DNA from: Eubacterium sp.
Lineage (GTDB): Bacteria; Bacillota; Clostridia; Lachnospirales; Lachnospiraceae
Direction: 5' to 3'
DNA length: 9,717 bases
Assembly (NCBI GenBank): GCA_020844525.1
Contig: JAJGAH010000061.1
Span: 1 to 9,717 of the forward strand
Each line of letters opens with the position of its first letter. The stretch's first letter is position 1. The translations under genes and the position numbers were made by a program. Shown in pieces: positions 1 through 7,070 of this stretch. The notes under the pieces are model-generated. The model saw only the letters and a list, made by a program, of their open reading frames with translations, did not search any database and was not told the origin of the DNA.

Positions 1-171
1 TACCTCATCAAACGCATTGAGCAGGTCCATCTGTCTGCTCTGCAGGGTCCGGATTTCCTCTTCCTTCTGGCGGACCCGCAGCTGACAGAGCGCATACGCA
101 TCTTTGGTGCTGTCCAGTATCTGTTCTTTGTATCGGAGGACTGTTTCCAGTGAATATCGGAATTTCTTCAT
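1..171 (-). CDS. fliJ: Flagellar export protein FliJ, 5' part only (runs off left edge)
   Basis: Only the first 57 codons are visible; the frame is open to base 1. The product starts MKKFRYSLETVLRYKEQ, the usual FliJ opening (a K-F-x-F/Y-x-L-x-x-V-L-x-x-K/R pattern), and continues as a charged, Leu/Gln/Glu-rich helix expected to form an antiparallel coiled coil. In known systems FliJ is the central stalk of the FliI ATPase ring, touching the FlhA gate and escorting export chaperones in the cytoplasm. The ATG at 169-171 shares an ATGA with the fliI stop (4-base overlap), which fixes the start and points to translational coupling. A GGCGG-like stretch lies a few bases further upstream inside fliI. 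Function is assigned from the N-terminal pattern plus its fixed place after fliI; the C-terminal half cannot be judged. Confidence 0.87.
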   Translation of the reverse strand, partial: MKKFRYSLETVLRYKEQILDSTKDAYALCQLRVRQKEEEIRTLQSRQMDLLNAFDEV

Positions 172-1478
172 GCGGCATCTACCGCCTTGTGCAGTGCCTG
201 CAGCATTTCCTCATAGGAGAAGCTCTCCGTTGTTCCCTGCATAAGGAACTTGTTGATCAGCGGATATTTCCGGATGGCCTCATCCAGGGAAGGATTTGTG
301 CCCTCCTTATAGGCGCCGATGGCAATCAGATCCGCATTTTTCTGATAAAGACTCAGAAGATTCCGAAGCCTTGATGCCAGCTTCTGATGTTCCTCGGAGA
401 CAAGCTCTACCATAAGCCGGGAGATGGAGGCCCCGATGTCAATCGCAGGGTAATGGTTCTGCGCGGCCAGCGTTCTTGATAGGACGATATGCCCGTCGAG
501 GATTCCCCGCACCGTATCCGCAATGGGTTCGTTTGTATCGTCTCCTTCTACAAGAACCGTATAGATGCCGGTGATCGACCCTCTTTTGAATTTTCCTGCC
601 CGCTCCAGAAGCTTCGGGAATTCCGAATAGATCGAAGGCGTATATCCACGTGCGATGGGCGGTTCCCCGGTCGAAAGTCCGATTTCCCGCTGCGCCATAG
701 CAAAACGTGTGAGGGAATCCATCATCAGGAGCACATCCATCCCCTGGTCTCTGAAATACTCTGCAATCGTCGTTGCAACCAGCGGGCATTTCAGCCGCAT
801 CATAGAGGGCTGGTCCGAAGTCGCTGCGACCAGCACGGTCCGCTTCATGCCTTCCTCACCCAGGTCCTTCTGCACGAATTCCAGTACCTCACGGCCCCGC
901 TCGCCGACAAGCGCAATAACATTGATGTCTGTTTTCACATTCTTGGCGATCATGCCCATCAGGGTACTTTTTCCAACGCCGGAACCCGCAAAAATCCCGA
1001 TTCGCTGTCCCTTTCCAATGGTGTTCAGTCCATCAATCGCCTTAACCCCGATATCAAGCCGATCCCGAATCGGGGGACGGCTCAGGGGATTACTGTAGGT
1101 ACTGCTCACTGTATAGTAATCACAGTCCTGCGGGAATTCTTCCCCGCCATCAATGGGCTGCCCTACAGCATTGATAATTCTGCCCTTGAGGAAATCCCCT
1201 ACCGGTACCCTGAGCCTGTGTCCCGTATTGCGCACGAAGCTTCCCGAGGTGATACCTGCATTTGATTCGTAAGGCATCAGCTGAATTTTCCCGTCATGGA
1301 AACCGACAACCTCCACTGCCACCTCACGTCCCAGTTCCTCGCTGTAAACCTTCATGATGTCGCCGATGGAGCATTTTCCCCCGGATGCTTCGATGGAAAG
1401 GCCGATGATATTTTCAATTTTACCGATATGACTGATGGTTTCGCTGTTACGAACCAGCTCTGTCAGTGTCTCGTACAT
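168..1478 (-). CDS. fliI: Flagellum-specific export ATPase FliI
   Basis: 436 aa, full length for FliI. It hydrolyses ATP at the cytoplasmic face of the flagellar export apparatus, helping unfold and load rod, hook and filament subunits. Visible motifs: an N-terminal beta-barrel region (about residues 1-95) with the GKIENIIGLSIEA stretch; Walker A AGSGVGKST at 164-172 with K170; GERGRE at 192-197, whose first Glu (E193) is the expected catalytic base; Walker B DVLLMMD at 248-254; and the family stretch GEPPIARGYTPSIYSEFPKL at 271-290. It lacks the longer C-terminal part and catch loop typical of F-type beta subunits. The ATG at 1476-1478 lies inside the end of fliH (32-base overlap) behind a modest GGGAAGAAG site, so translation is probably coupled. 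The sequence resembles type III secretion ATPases too, but the fliF-fliG-fliH context settles the flagellar assignment. Confidence 0.97.
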   Translation of the reverse strand: MYETLTELVRNSETISHIGKIENIIGLSIEASGGKCSIGDIMKVYSEELGREVAVEVVGFHDGKIQLMPYESNAGITSGSFVRNTGHRLRVPVGDFLKGRIINAVGQPIDGGEEFPQDCDYYTVSSTYSNPLSRPPIRDRLDIGVKAIDGLNTIGKGQRIGIFAGSGVGKSTLMGMIAKNVKTDINVIALVGERGREVLEFVQKDLGEEGMKRTVLVAATSDQPSMMRLKCPLVATTIAEYFRDQGMDVLLMMDSLTRFAMAQREIGLSTGEPPIARGYTPSIYSEFPKLLERAGKFKRGSITGIYTVLVEGDDTNEPIADTVRGILDGHIVLSRTLAAQNHYPAIDIGASISRLMVELVSEEHQKLASRLRNLLSLYQKNADLIAIGAYKEGTNPSLDEAIRKYPLINKFLMQGTTESFSYEEMLQALHKAVDAA

Positions 1479-2283
1479 CTTCTTCCCGGCTTTCTACATG
1501 TACTTCCTTTAAACGGTTTCTGATATTGCCCAGCTGTGTGTCGACGCCCATATCAATGATTTCCTCAGGCGTCTCCAGAATGACGCTGCCCTCCGGTTCA
1601 TCGTCCAGCACGACAAACTTGATATTGTCGGAGAGGTTGGAAAGCTCCGCCGCAAGATCCGACTCCACTTCTATCATGCTCTCATAATCCTTCCGGTCCA
1701 GATAGATCTTTACCCAGCTGGTTTTCCGATGCTTCTCCGCTTCAATTGTAATCATTCTTGCGATGACCTTACTGCTGGATTGAAGGCTGACATGAATGAC
1801 CTTCTCCACCACAGTCAGTGCGAACTGTGTCAGTTCATTCAGGTACCGGTCCAGAAGCCTTTTTTTGATTGCAGAATACCCTTCTATTGTCTGCTGACAT
1901 TCTTCTAAAAACTTCTGATGTTCTTCATTGCTTTCCTTCCGGACGATTTCGATGCCTTCCTGTCTTCCCCGTTCCAGTCCTTCCTCATAACCGCGGTTCG
2001 ATGCATCCTGACGCATTTTTTCGGCGTCCGCACGGGCCTCTGCGAGAATCCGCTCAGCCTCTTTCCGTGCGGCCTCCAGTACATTCTGATCTGTCATTTC
2101 CTGCTGCCCGGCATCAGCAGCATGTCTTCCGGCATGCACGGTATCCTCGCCCTCGCCAAACGTCGGGAGTGCCGTCGGCTTCACATCAGGCTCTGTCTGT
2201 TCCGAAAGGTCCAGCGGAATGTAATTGCGTATCCCCTCTGTATCATCAGCTTTGAGGACGCGATTAAACGAGTGCGTCATCAT
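1447..2283 (-). CDS. fliH: Flagellar assembly protein FliH (export ATPase regulator/stator)
   Basis: 278 aa. FliH dimers bind FliI, restrain its ATPase activity and anchor it to the C-ring and export gate in the cytoplasm. The N-terminal 65 residues look disordered and acidic. Residues 66-97 form a charged Ala/Glu/Arg helix, followed by four glycines spaced exactly four apart (G98, G102, G106, G110), the GxxxG repeat known from FliH and from the related V-ATPase E subunit family. The C-terminal half (about 130-250) is a helix-rich domain ending in GSVILETPEEIIDMGVDTQL, a pattern typical of the family. Two ATG codons stand side by side (2281-2283 and 2278-2280) behind a strong GGGAGGAT site located inside the fliG 3' end; the first is reported, the second is equally possible. 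It overlaps fliG by 20 bases. Confidence 0.93.
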   Translation of the reverse strand: MMTHSFNRVLKADDTEGIRNYIPLDLSEQTEPDVKPTALPTFGEGEDTVHAGRHAADAGQQEMTDQNVLEAARKEAERILAEARADAEKMRQDASNRGYEEGLERGRQEGIEIVRKESNEEHQKFLEECQQTIEGYSAIKKRLLDRYLNELTQFALTVVEKVIHVSLQSSSKVIARMITIEAEKHRKTSWVKIYLDRKDYESMIEVESDLAAELSNLSDNIKFVVLDDEPEGSVILETPEEIIDMGVDTQLGNIRNRLKEVHVESREEDVRDTDRAGS

Positions 2284-3313
2284 CTGATCCTCCCTTGCTG
2301 ATAATCAGCTCGCCCTGGTCCTCAAGCTTGCGGATCAGGTTGACAATCCTCTGCTGTGCCTCTTCAACATCCTTCAGTCTGACATTGGTTGTCGTCTGCA
2401 TATCGGATGTAACTGTCTCAGCCATACGCTTCGACATATTGTTGAAGAAAATCTGCTTCATATCGTCTGTTGCCGTCTTCAGTGCATACACAATATCCTT
2501 CGTGTTGCACTCGCGGATAAACCTCTGAACAGACCGGTCGTCCATACCCAGGATATCCTCGAATACAAACATCCGGTCCTTGATTTCTGATGCCAGATCC
2601 GGATCCACCTTCTCCATATCATCGAATATGCGTTTCTCAACGCTTCGGTCGATATGGTTCATGACATCTGCGGCAAAATCAATACCACCGATATTCATAT
2701 TGTCTTCACTTGTAACGATGGTATCGAACTTTCGTTTCGTCTCGGCTTCTACAACACTGATTGCCTCCGGTGAAACCCTGTCCATCTTGGCCAGAACAGA
2801 AATCGTCTCCAGACGCTTGTCATCCGGCAGATTCATCATGACACTCGCAGCGAGCTCCGAGTCCAGATAAGACAGAATCAGGGCGATGACCTGTGGACGC
2901 TCATTCTGCATCAGGCCGATCAGGGCTTTCGGATCTCCCTTGCTCAGAAAATTGAAGGGACGGGACTGAAGCGTTTTGGAGACCTTTTCCAGCAGATTTC
3001 TTGCTGTCGTTTCCCCAAAAGCCTTTTCCAGAACACTTCTGGCATAGTCAAGGCCGCCGTCTGTCATCATCTTGTGCGTCAGACAGAGCTTATAGAACTC
3101 ATCCAGGGCGCCTTCCACCTGAGAGTTGGTGCTTTGTCCAAGCCTTGCAACCTCGTAGGTAAGATCTTCAATATCCCTTTCCTGAAGATACTTGTAAATC
3201 TCAGATGCCTTGTCAGCTCCCAGAGAAATAATGACCATTGCAGCCTTCTGCTTGTTCGAAAGCCAGGCGGTAGACCCAAGGTCAGGCTTATTATCTGCGC
3301 TTTCTGCTGCCAT
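2264..3313 (-). CDS. fliG: Flagellar motor switch protein FliG
   Basis: 349 aa, normal length for FliG. It forms the rotor ring under the MS-ring, meets the MotA stator to make torque, and with FliM/FliN sets rotation direction. Order of domains: N-terminal FliF-binding domain (about 16-110), middle armadillo domain (about 120-200) and C-terminal torque domain (about 210-335). The stretch MFVFEDILGMDDRSVQRFIR (248-267), followed by TKDIVYALKTATDD, carries the charged residues that face the stator in FliG. The middle-domain motif usually written EHPQ reads ERPQ here (138-141). The ATG at 3311-3313 is chosen because GGTGAGGAG sits just upstream; the longer reading from GTG at 3323-3325 would begin inside that ribosome-binding site. 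It overlaps the end of fliF by 23 bases, suggesting coupled synthesis of the two ring partners. Confidence 0.97.
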   Translation of the reverse strand: MAAESADNKPDLGSTAWLSNKQKAAMVIISLGADKASEIYKYLQERDIEDLTYEVARLGQSTNSQVEGALDEFYKLCLTHKMMTDGGLDYARSVLEKAFGETTARNLLEKVSKTLQSRPFNFLSKGDPKALIGLMQNERPQVIALILSYLDSELAASVMMNLPDDKRLETISVLAKMDRVSPEAISVVEAETKRKFDTIVTSEDNMNIGGIDFAADVMNHIDRSVEKRIFDDMEKVDPDLASEIKDRMFVFEDILGMDDRSVQRFIRECNTKDIVYALKTATDDMKQIFFNNMSKRMAETVTSDMQTTTNVRLKDVEEAQQRIVNLIRKLEDQGELIISKGGSDDDALV

Positions 3314-4982
3314 TTTTCTCCTCACCTTCTCTCAGCCAGCTCTGAATCAGCTTCGCGGCGGCCTGCGGATTGTCATCCACAAATTCTCCGATACTGTCCT
3401 TCAGATGCATGCCCCTCTCCACATGCTCATTGAGTGCCATTTCTTCCTGTGTCGGAGTCTTTGCCTTCCTTTCTGCCTCCATTTTCTGCCGCTCGATCTC
3501 AGCTCTCTGCGCTTCCAGCTCCTCTTCCTGTGCACGCAGCTCTTCCTCTTCCTGCTGCTGCCTGTCATTCTTTTTCTTCTTCTTTACGATAAGAAGGAAG
3601 ACGATCAGAAGAACAACCAGAGCGGCAATACCAGCTCCGCCAATCATAAGCAGTCTTTGCAGGTCATTGATCTGCGTATTATCGGATGCCGGCTGCGGCG
3701 TCGGCGTCACTGTCGTCTTCTTCGTGATACTGGATCTGACAACCGTAATCTTATCTGACGCGTTTGTCCGGTCAATGCCTGCCGCGTCTGCGACAAGATT
3801 GATCAGGTCGTTTTCACTAACGCTTGTGTCATCTGAGTCGATGACCACGGCCACTGTGCAGTCCTGCAGCGTACCCGGATCCGTCTGAACCTGCTGCTTT
3901 GATGTATTGTAAAGCCATTCTCTGGATGTCGAGGTGTCGAAATTCCCATTGTCTCCCGAAGTGGTCCCGTCCTGCGTTGTATACTCCGGCGTATCTGCAT
4001 TTGAATCCGTGCCTGCCACACCGGCTGCCGAGCTTGCGTTGCTGCCGGTATAGGCGCTGCTTTCGTCCTCCTTGGACAAAAGGCCTTCCTTGTCATTCTG
4101 ATCTGTCTGAACCGGAACCGTATATTGGGTATTTTCCGATACGGTACTTGAAGTGTCTAATTTTCCGCGAACGGAAACCTCTACATTGTCTTCGTTATAG
4201 ATCTTCCCAAGTACCCGCTTCACATTATTCTCAATGTTCTGCTCCACTTCATTGGTAAGATCACTTACCGCTTCAGTCGACGAAGAGGAATCACTGGTAC
4301 TGCCCCCAACTTCCGTCATGGTTGCCGCATCGAATACAGAAACATTCGTGAAATTAATGCCGTTTACGGACCTTGCCACCAGATTCCGGATTGCATCGGC
4401 ATTGTCTGTGGTCAGAGTCTTTCCGCTCTGCATGGTCACAACAACAGAGGCTGACGCATTGATCGAGCTGTCACTGCTGGTATCTCCATTATCATCCAGC
4501 ACATAGCTGTCGCTATCTCCCTCAGCAATGGTCACCTTGGCATCCTGAACACCGTCAAACAGACGGATCGTCGCCCCCAGACGGTCCTGAAGATCATACA
4601 GGGAATACTGCTTCTTGTCAGATTCTGTTGCCATGATATTGGAATGGCTGACATACATGCTGTAGGTAAATCCGCTTTTGGGATATCCCTCGCTCAGCAT
4701 CTTCGCACGGATCTGATCCGCTTCCTCCTGCGGAACCTGAATCGTACCCGTGGAAGCATCGTAGAGAAACTTGGTCCCATCCTCCTGAATCTTCGCTGTG
4801 ATCTGGGTCGCCTCATCCTGGCTCAATCCGGTAAAAAGGGTTGTGTATTCTGTTTTTTGTGTGCTGCGATTTAACATAACCGTTCCGACCACCACAAATG
4901 CTGCTCCGCAGATCAGAACAATGATGATTAATCGCTTAGCCGCAGAGGAAAGGCTCTGCCAGGCTTCCTTTACCTTACCCAT
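3291..4982 (-). CDS. fliF: Flagellar MS-ring protein FliF
   Basis: 563 aa, within the FliF range. It builds the membrane-embedded MS-ring on which rod, switch and export gate assemble. One hydrophobic segment lies at about 17-37 and a second at about 444-466; between them is the extracytoplasmic part with the ring-building motifs (TTLFTGLSQDEATQITAKI near 47-65, and the DLQDRLGATIRLFDGVQDAKVTI block near 130-152). Residues about 300-355 are Ser/Thr/Asp/Gly-rich low complexity, a variable loop in this family. After the second membrane segment there is a K-run and a Glu/Gln-rich coiled coil (468-508), then the FliG-binding tail (526-552, DSIGEFVDDNPQAAAKLIQSWL). The ATG at 4980-4982 (MGKVKEAW) matches the normal FliF start; an in-frame GTG at 5052-5054 would add 24 atypical residues. 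A weak GGGA precedes the ATG. The spacer back to fliE is 130 bases. Confidence 0.96.
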   Translation of the reverse strand: MGKVKEAWQSLSSAAKRLIIIVLICGAAFVVVGTVMLNRSTQKTEYTTLFTGLSQDEATQITAKIQEDGTKFLYDASTGTIQVPQEEADQIRAKMLSEGYPKSGFTYSMYVSHSNIMATESDKKQYSLYDLQDRLGATIRLFDGVQDAKVTIAEGDSDSYVLDDNGDTSSDSSINASASVVVTMQSGKTLTTDNADAIRNLVARSVNGINFTNVSVFDAATMTEVGGSTSDSSSSTEAVSDLTNEVEQNIENNVKRVLGKIYNEDNVEVSVRGKLDTSSTVSENTQYTVPVQTDQNDKEGLLSKEDESSAYTGSNASSAAGVAGTDSNADTPEYTTQDGTTSGDNGNFDTSTSREWLYNTSKQQVQTDPGTLQDCTVAVVIDSDDTSVSENDLINLVADAAGIDRTNASDKITVVRSSITKKTTVTPTPQPASDNTQINDLQRLLMIGGAGIAALVVLLIVFLLIVKKKKKNDRQQQEEEELRAQEEELEAQRAEIERQKMEAERKAKTPTQEEMALNEHVERGMHLKDSIGEFVDDNPQAAAKLIQSWLREGEEKNGSRKRR

Positions 4983-5067
4983 AGCAAAATCCCAATTCGT
5001 AAAAATCCCATCCGAAATACTGGCCCGCACATAGCACCCGGCTGTCGGAACCACTTAAAGTACGCAG

Positions 5068-5092
5068 AAAAGAGCATGAAAGAATCATGCTC
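5068..5092 (-). terminator. Terminator-like hairpin between fliE and fliF
   Basis: In the transcript, GAGCATGA and TCATGCTC pair perfectly (8 bp) around a five-base TTCTT loop, and the stem is followed at once by TTTT and then CTG. The U-run is short, so the hairpin may stop only part of the transcripts or may act as an mRNA-stabilising or processing stem rather than a full terminator. It lies 20 bases after the fliE stop and 85 bases before the fliF ATG, inside what should be one operon, and is the only place among these flagellar genes where coupling is broken. Confidence 0.5.
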
Positions 5093-5112
5093 CACTGTAA
5101 TCGGATCTCTTA

Positions 5113-5472
5113 TCACATATTTATCTTCAGCAGTTCATTGTAAGACTCCAGGGCCTTGTTGCGCAGAGTAATCAGCATATCCAGCGATACCTGTGCCTTT
5201 GCCTCCGCGATTGGCAGTGTATGCGCGTCCTCAAGCTGCCCTGTTGCAAGAAGGTACTGCTTATTCTCTACGTCTGCCTGCGTAGTCTTTACCTGGTCAA
5301 TCGCTGAGCTGAATACATCTGCAAAGGGCAGACTTCCGGTTCCGCTGACCGCGGCGTTTTCTCCGGATCCCCCCGCAGTTAAGGTGCCTGCTTTGGCAAT
5401 CCCTGTTTGATCTTTCCAGGGCTTGATCGGATCAATAAAATTATCTCCGAGAAGAGTCAAACTGTTGCTCAT
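5113..5472 (-). CDS. fliE: Flagellar hook-basal body protein FliE
   Basis: 119 aa, near the usual 100-120. FliE is a small export substrate that forms the joint between the FliF MS-ring and the proximal rod. The conserved part is the C-terminal 70 residues: a helix starting FADVFSSAIDQVKTTQADVE, a short turn, then a second helix with AKAQVSLDMLITLRNKALESYNELLKI, the hallmark of FliE. The first 45 residues are variable. ATG at 5470-5472 is fixed by a purine-only ribosome site made of 11 G followed by AAGCA. In many Firmicutes flgB and flgC lie directly before fliE; here the upstream neighbour is a secreted wall hydrolase, so fliE is the first gene of this transcript. The 5' region carries promoter-like signals and an inverted repeat. 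Confidence 0.94.
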   Translation of the reverse strand: MSNSLTLLGDNFIDPIKPWKDQTGIAKAGTLTAGGSGENAAVSGTGSLPFADVFSSAIDQVKTTQADVENKQYLLATGQLEDAHTLPIAEAKAQVSLDMLITLRNKALESYNELLKINM

Positions 5473-5477
5473 TGCTT

Positions 5478-5488
5478 CCCCCCCCCCC
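5478..5488 (-). repeat. Homopolymer G(11) forming the fliE ribosome-binding site
   Basis: On the coding strand an unbroken run of 11 G stands five bases (AAGCA) before the fliE ATG. It is the only sequence there able to act as a Shine-Dalgarno site. Homopolymer tracts of this length are prone to polymerase slippage, so their length often varies between cells. A length change here would not shift a reading frame but would alter the spacing or strength of the ribosome site, or even transcription. The exact count is also the least reliable base call in this window. Confidence 0.75.
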
Positions 5489-5554
5489 TAAAATATTTTG
5501 ATATCTGATGCCGATTGCAGATATCGTCGCAAAATAATCGTAGCTGCACGAGCA

Positions 5555-5560
5555 ATTATA
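5555..5560 (-). promoter_or_regulatory. Possible sigma-A -10 element upstream of fliE
   Basis: A perfect TATAAT reads toward fliE about 82 bases before its ATG. No good -35 is found: the hexamers 16-18 bases upstream (AAACAG, AAAACA, GAAAAC) are poor, and there is no extended-10 TG. It may be used with an activator, or may be chance in AT-rich DNA. Confidence 0.3.
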
Positions 5561-5608
5561 GTATTGATTATCAAAACTGTTTTCGTATCATATTGTTTTT
5601 ATGGATAT

Positions 5609-5646
5609 ATATTACAACAAAACAGGGCCGTAATGTGTTGTAATAT
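5609..5646. repeat. 11-bp perfect inverted repeat upstream of fliE
   Basis: ATATTACAACA (5609-5619) and TGTTGTAATAT (5636-5646) are exact reverse complements separated by 16 bases that include AGGGCCG. It begins about seven bases after the -10 of the sigma-D-like promoter, so it could be a repressor site at the transcription start or a hairpin at the 5' end of the transcript. The same half-site pattern, TGTTRYAAT, recurs once more in this spacer (5725-5733) and once over the -10 of the NlpC/P60 promoter (7187-7195). Confidence 0.55.
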
Positions 5647-5652
5647 TTGAGA

Positions 5653-5679
5653 ATATCGCAGATTTTATTCGGACATTTA
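5653..5679 (-). promoter_or_regulatory. Candidate sigma-D/sigma-28 promoter of the fliE operon
   Basis: Reading toward fliE, TAAA (5676-5679) is followed after exactly 15 bases by TGCGATAT (5653-5660). The known flagellar sigma consensus is TAAA-N15-GCCGATAT, so this matches 4 of 4 and 6 of 8 at the ideal spacing. In Bacillus subtilis the fla/che operon, which also contains fliE, has a sigma-D promoter upstream of its sigma-A promoter, so the arrangement would have a precedent. The assignment rests on the motif only. Confidence 0.45.
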
Positions 5680-5780
5680 GCATATTACCAGTTTTAATTT
5701 CGAAAATGACTGTGTAACCGCAGAATTGTAACACAATATGCGCTCGTATAATAGTCAGCTAATAGAAATAGTTACTAAAA

Positions 5781-7070
5781 CTATACGAATCTTCGCACAG
5801 TTACTACCGGCATAAAGGCCGGATTATCAGAGACAATAATTCCTTCCTGAGAATTCGCAGCGTGCACAATACGATTATCCCCAATATAGATTGCGGTATG
5901 ACTCCCATAATTGATCACATCCCCAGGCTGCATATCCGCATAAGAAACTGCTGTTCCCTCATTCGCCTGTGTATAGGTGGTCCGTGTCAGCTGAATGCCG
6001 AAATGTGCGTAGACCTGCTGCACAAAGCCGGAACAGTCACAGCCATTTGTCAGCGATGTACCACCCCAGACATAAGGATTGCCTACAAACTGCAGTGCAT
6101 ATTGCACGACATCTTCCCCCGTTATTCCTGTCCCGGATGGTTCTGCAGAGCTGACATTATTCCCATTCTGTCCGGCGGCGTCGCCGGTATTCTCATAAGC
6201 AGAATCCGCTTCTCCAATCCCGGTATCATTTTCTGATGCAGCATCCGGAAGAGAAGTGCCCAGAATACTGCTGCCCTCAGAGGAACCGGTATTGCTGCTT
6301 TCCGCCGATGCTTCCGTATCCTGTGATTCAGAAGCGTCCGTATCATCCGACTCGCCGGAGGAGTTCTCCGCCTCCAGAGCGTCAATTCTCTGCTTTAATG
6401 CCTGAATCCCGGCAATTTTATCATTTTCCTGACGGGTGAGTTCCAGATACTGGTCTGCCTTGTCCTGCATGGACTGATCCAGTGTCCTGCCATCCTGTTC
6501 CCGGCTCAGGCTATTCTCGACAACGGCCTGTTCCTTTCGCAATACCTTAAGCTGACTGTTCAAATGATACTTCTGAAGCTTAAGCTGCATATAGGCCGAC
6601 ACCGCCCGCTTATATTCCTGCATCCCCGCAACACTGCTATGGCGATCCAGCATACTGTCATGCGCCTTCTCGCGCGCTTCGCCTGCGGACTTAAGCTGCT
6701 CATCCAGTTTGTCAGCCTCTTCCTGCCGTTCCGAAATTGCCTGCTCACCCGCTGCCCTGGCGGCACTTCCGACTATGATCCTCTGTTCCTGCTCATCCAG
6801 TCCTTCCAGTAGCTGTTCCCGCTCCGTATCAACCTGATCCACCTCTTCGATCAGTGCATCAAGTCTGTTCTGCAGCTCCTCCGGATCGGATTCGTCATTC
6901 AGGTCAGACTGATCCTGCTCCTCATCCTGCGGTGCAGCATATACATTTGCAGGGCGCATCATGCCGGTCATGGACAGCACCCCCGCCAGAAGGACCATGG
7001 GCAATATTTTCTGCACCTTTAGAATCTTTTTATGGCTCCGGTATTTATACAACCTTTTCTCATCCCCCAC
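5781..7070 (-). CDS. Secreted coiled-coil NlpC/P60 peptidoglycan hydrolase
   Basis: 429 aa from the GTG at 7068-7070. Probable role: a gamma-D-glutamyl-diamino-acid or related endopeptidase cutting stem peptides of the cell wall. A basic N-terminus is followed by a hydrophobic stretch (about 22-38) and a likely signal peptidase site ANVYA|APQ after residue 45. Residues 62-236 are Glu/Gln/Leu-rich and should form a long coiled coil, as in PcsB- or CwlO-like hydrolases; 237-315 is a Ser/Asp/Gly-rich linker; 316-429 is the NlpC/P60 domain with C346 (in NGCDCSGFV), H391 (in SHTAIYIGD) and H403 (in VHAAN) as the expected catalytic residues. No cell-wall binding repeat is seen. The start is unsure: GTG 7070 and TTG 7050-7052 are both in frame, neither has an ideal ribosome site, and an ATG with a G-rich site (7061-7063) is out of frame. 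It has its own promoter and a structured leader. A role in flagellar passage through the wall is inference from position. Confidence 0.88.
   Translation of the reverse strand: MGDEKRLYKYRSHKKILKVQKILPMVLLAGVLSMTGMMRPANVYAAPQDEEQDQSDLNDESDPEELQNRLDALIEEVDQVDTEREQLLEGLDEQEQRIIVGSAARAAGEQAISERQEEADKLDEQLKSAGEAREKAHDSMLDRHSSVAGMQEYKRAVSAYMQLKLQKYHLNSQLKVLRKEQAVVENSLSREQDGRTLDQSMQDKADQYLELTRQENDKIAGIQALKQRIDALEAENSSGESDDTDASESQDTEASAESSNTGSSEGSSILGTSLPDAASENDTGIGEADSAYENTGDAAGQNGNNVSSAEPSGTGITGEDVVQYALQFVGNPYVWGGTSLTNGCDCSGFVQQVYAHFGIQLTRTTYTQANEGTAVSYADMQPGDVINYGSHTAIYIGDNRIVHAANSQEGIIVSDNPAFMPVVTVRRFV

Larger units (their letters stand above)
5473..5780. other. AT-rich intergenic region upstream of fliE (308 bases)
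   Basis: No credible gene is seen here on either strand. The spacer runs from the stop of the NlpC/P60 gene to the fliE ATG and is much richer in A+T than the flanking genes. In transcription order it holds a sigma-D-like promoter (5653-5679), an 11-bp inverted repeat just downstream (5609-5646), an isolated TATAAT (5555-5560) and the 11-G tract in the fliE ribosome site (5478-5488). No strong terminator follows the hydrolase gene: only a 6-bp AT-rich stem (5768-5784) overlaps its stop codon, so some read-through into fliE is possible. Confidence 0.7.

Noticed and set aside
489..1265. Long plus-strand reading frame of 258 codons opposite fliI
   Set aside because: It lies entirely antisense to a well-conserved ATPase gene, has no ribosome site, and its Arg/His/Pro-rich composition is that of a shadow frame.
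3370..3888. Plus-strand frame of 172 codons with a Cys/Phe/Ser-rich, membrane-like stretch
   Set aside because: It is the complement of the Glu/Gln/Lys-rich coiled coil and second membrane segment of FliF; the hydrophobic look comes from that composition.
5052..5054. GTG as the fliF start
   Set aside because: It adds 24 residues unlike FliF N-termini and has no ribosome site; the ATG at 4980-4982 gives the usual FliF opening.
5726..5752. Plus-strand promoter TTGTAA-N15-TATAAT
   Set aside because: The spacer is two bases too short and it would drive only antisense RNA into the hydrolase 3' end; an AT-rich spacer gives such matches by chance.
5768..5784. AT-rich 6-bp stem at the NlpC/P60 stop codon as a terminator
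   Set aside because: The stem has only two G-C-type pairs at most and no proper T-run follows, so it is too weak to call.
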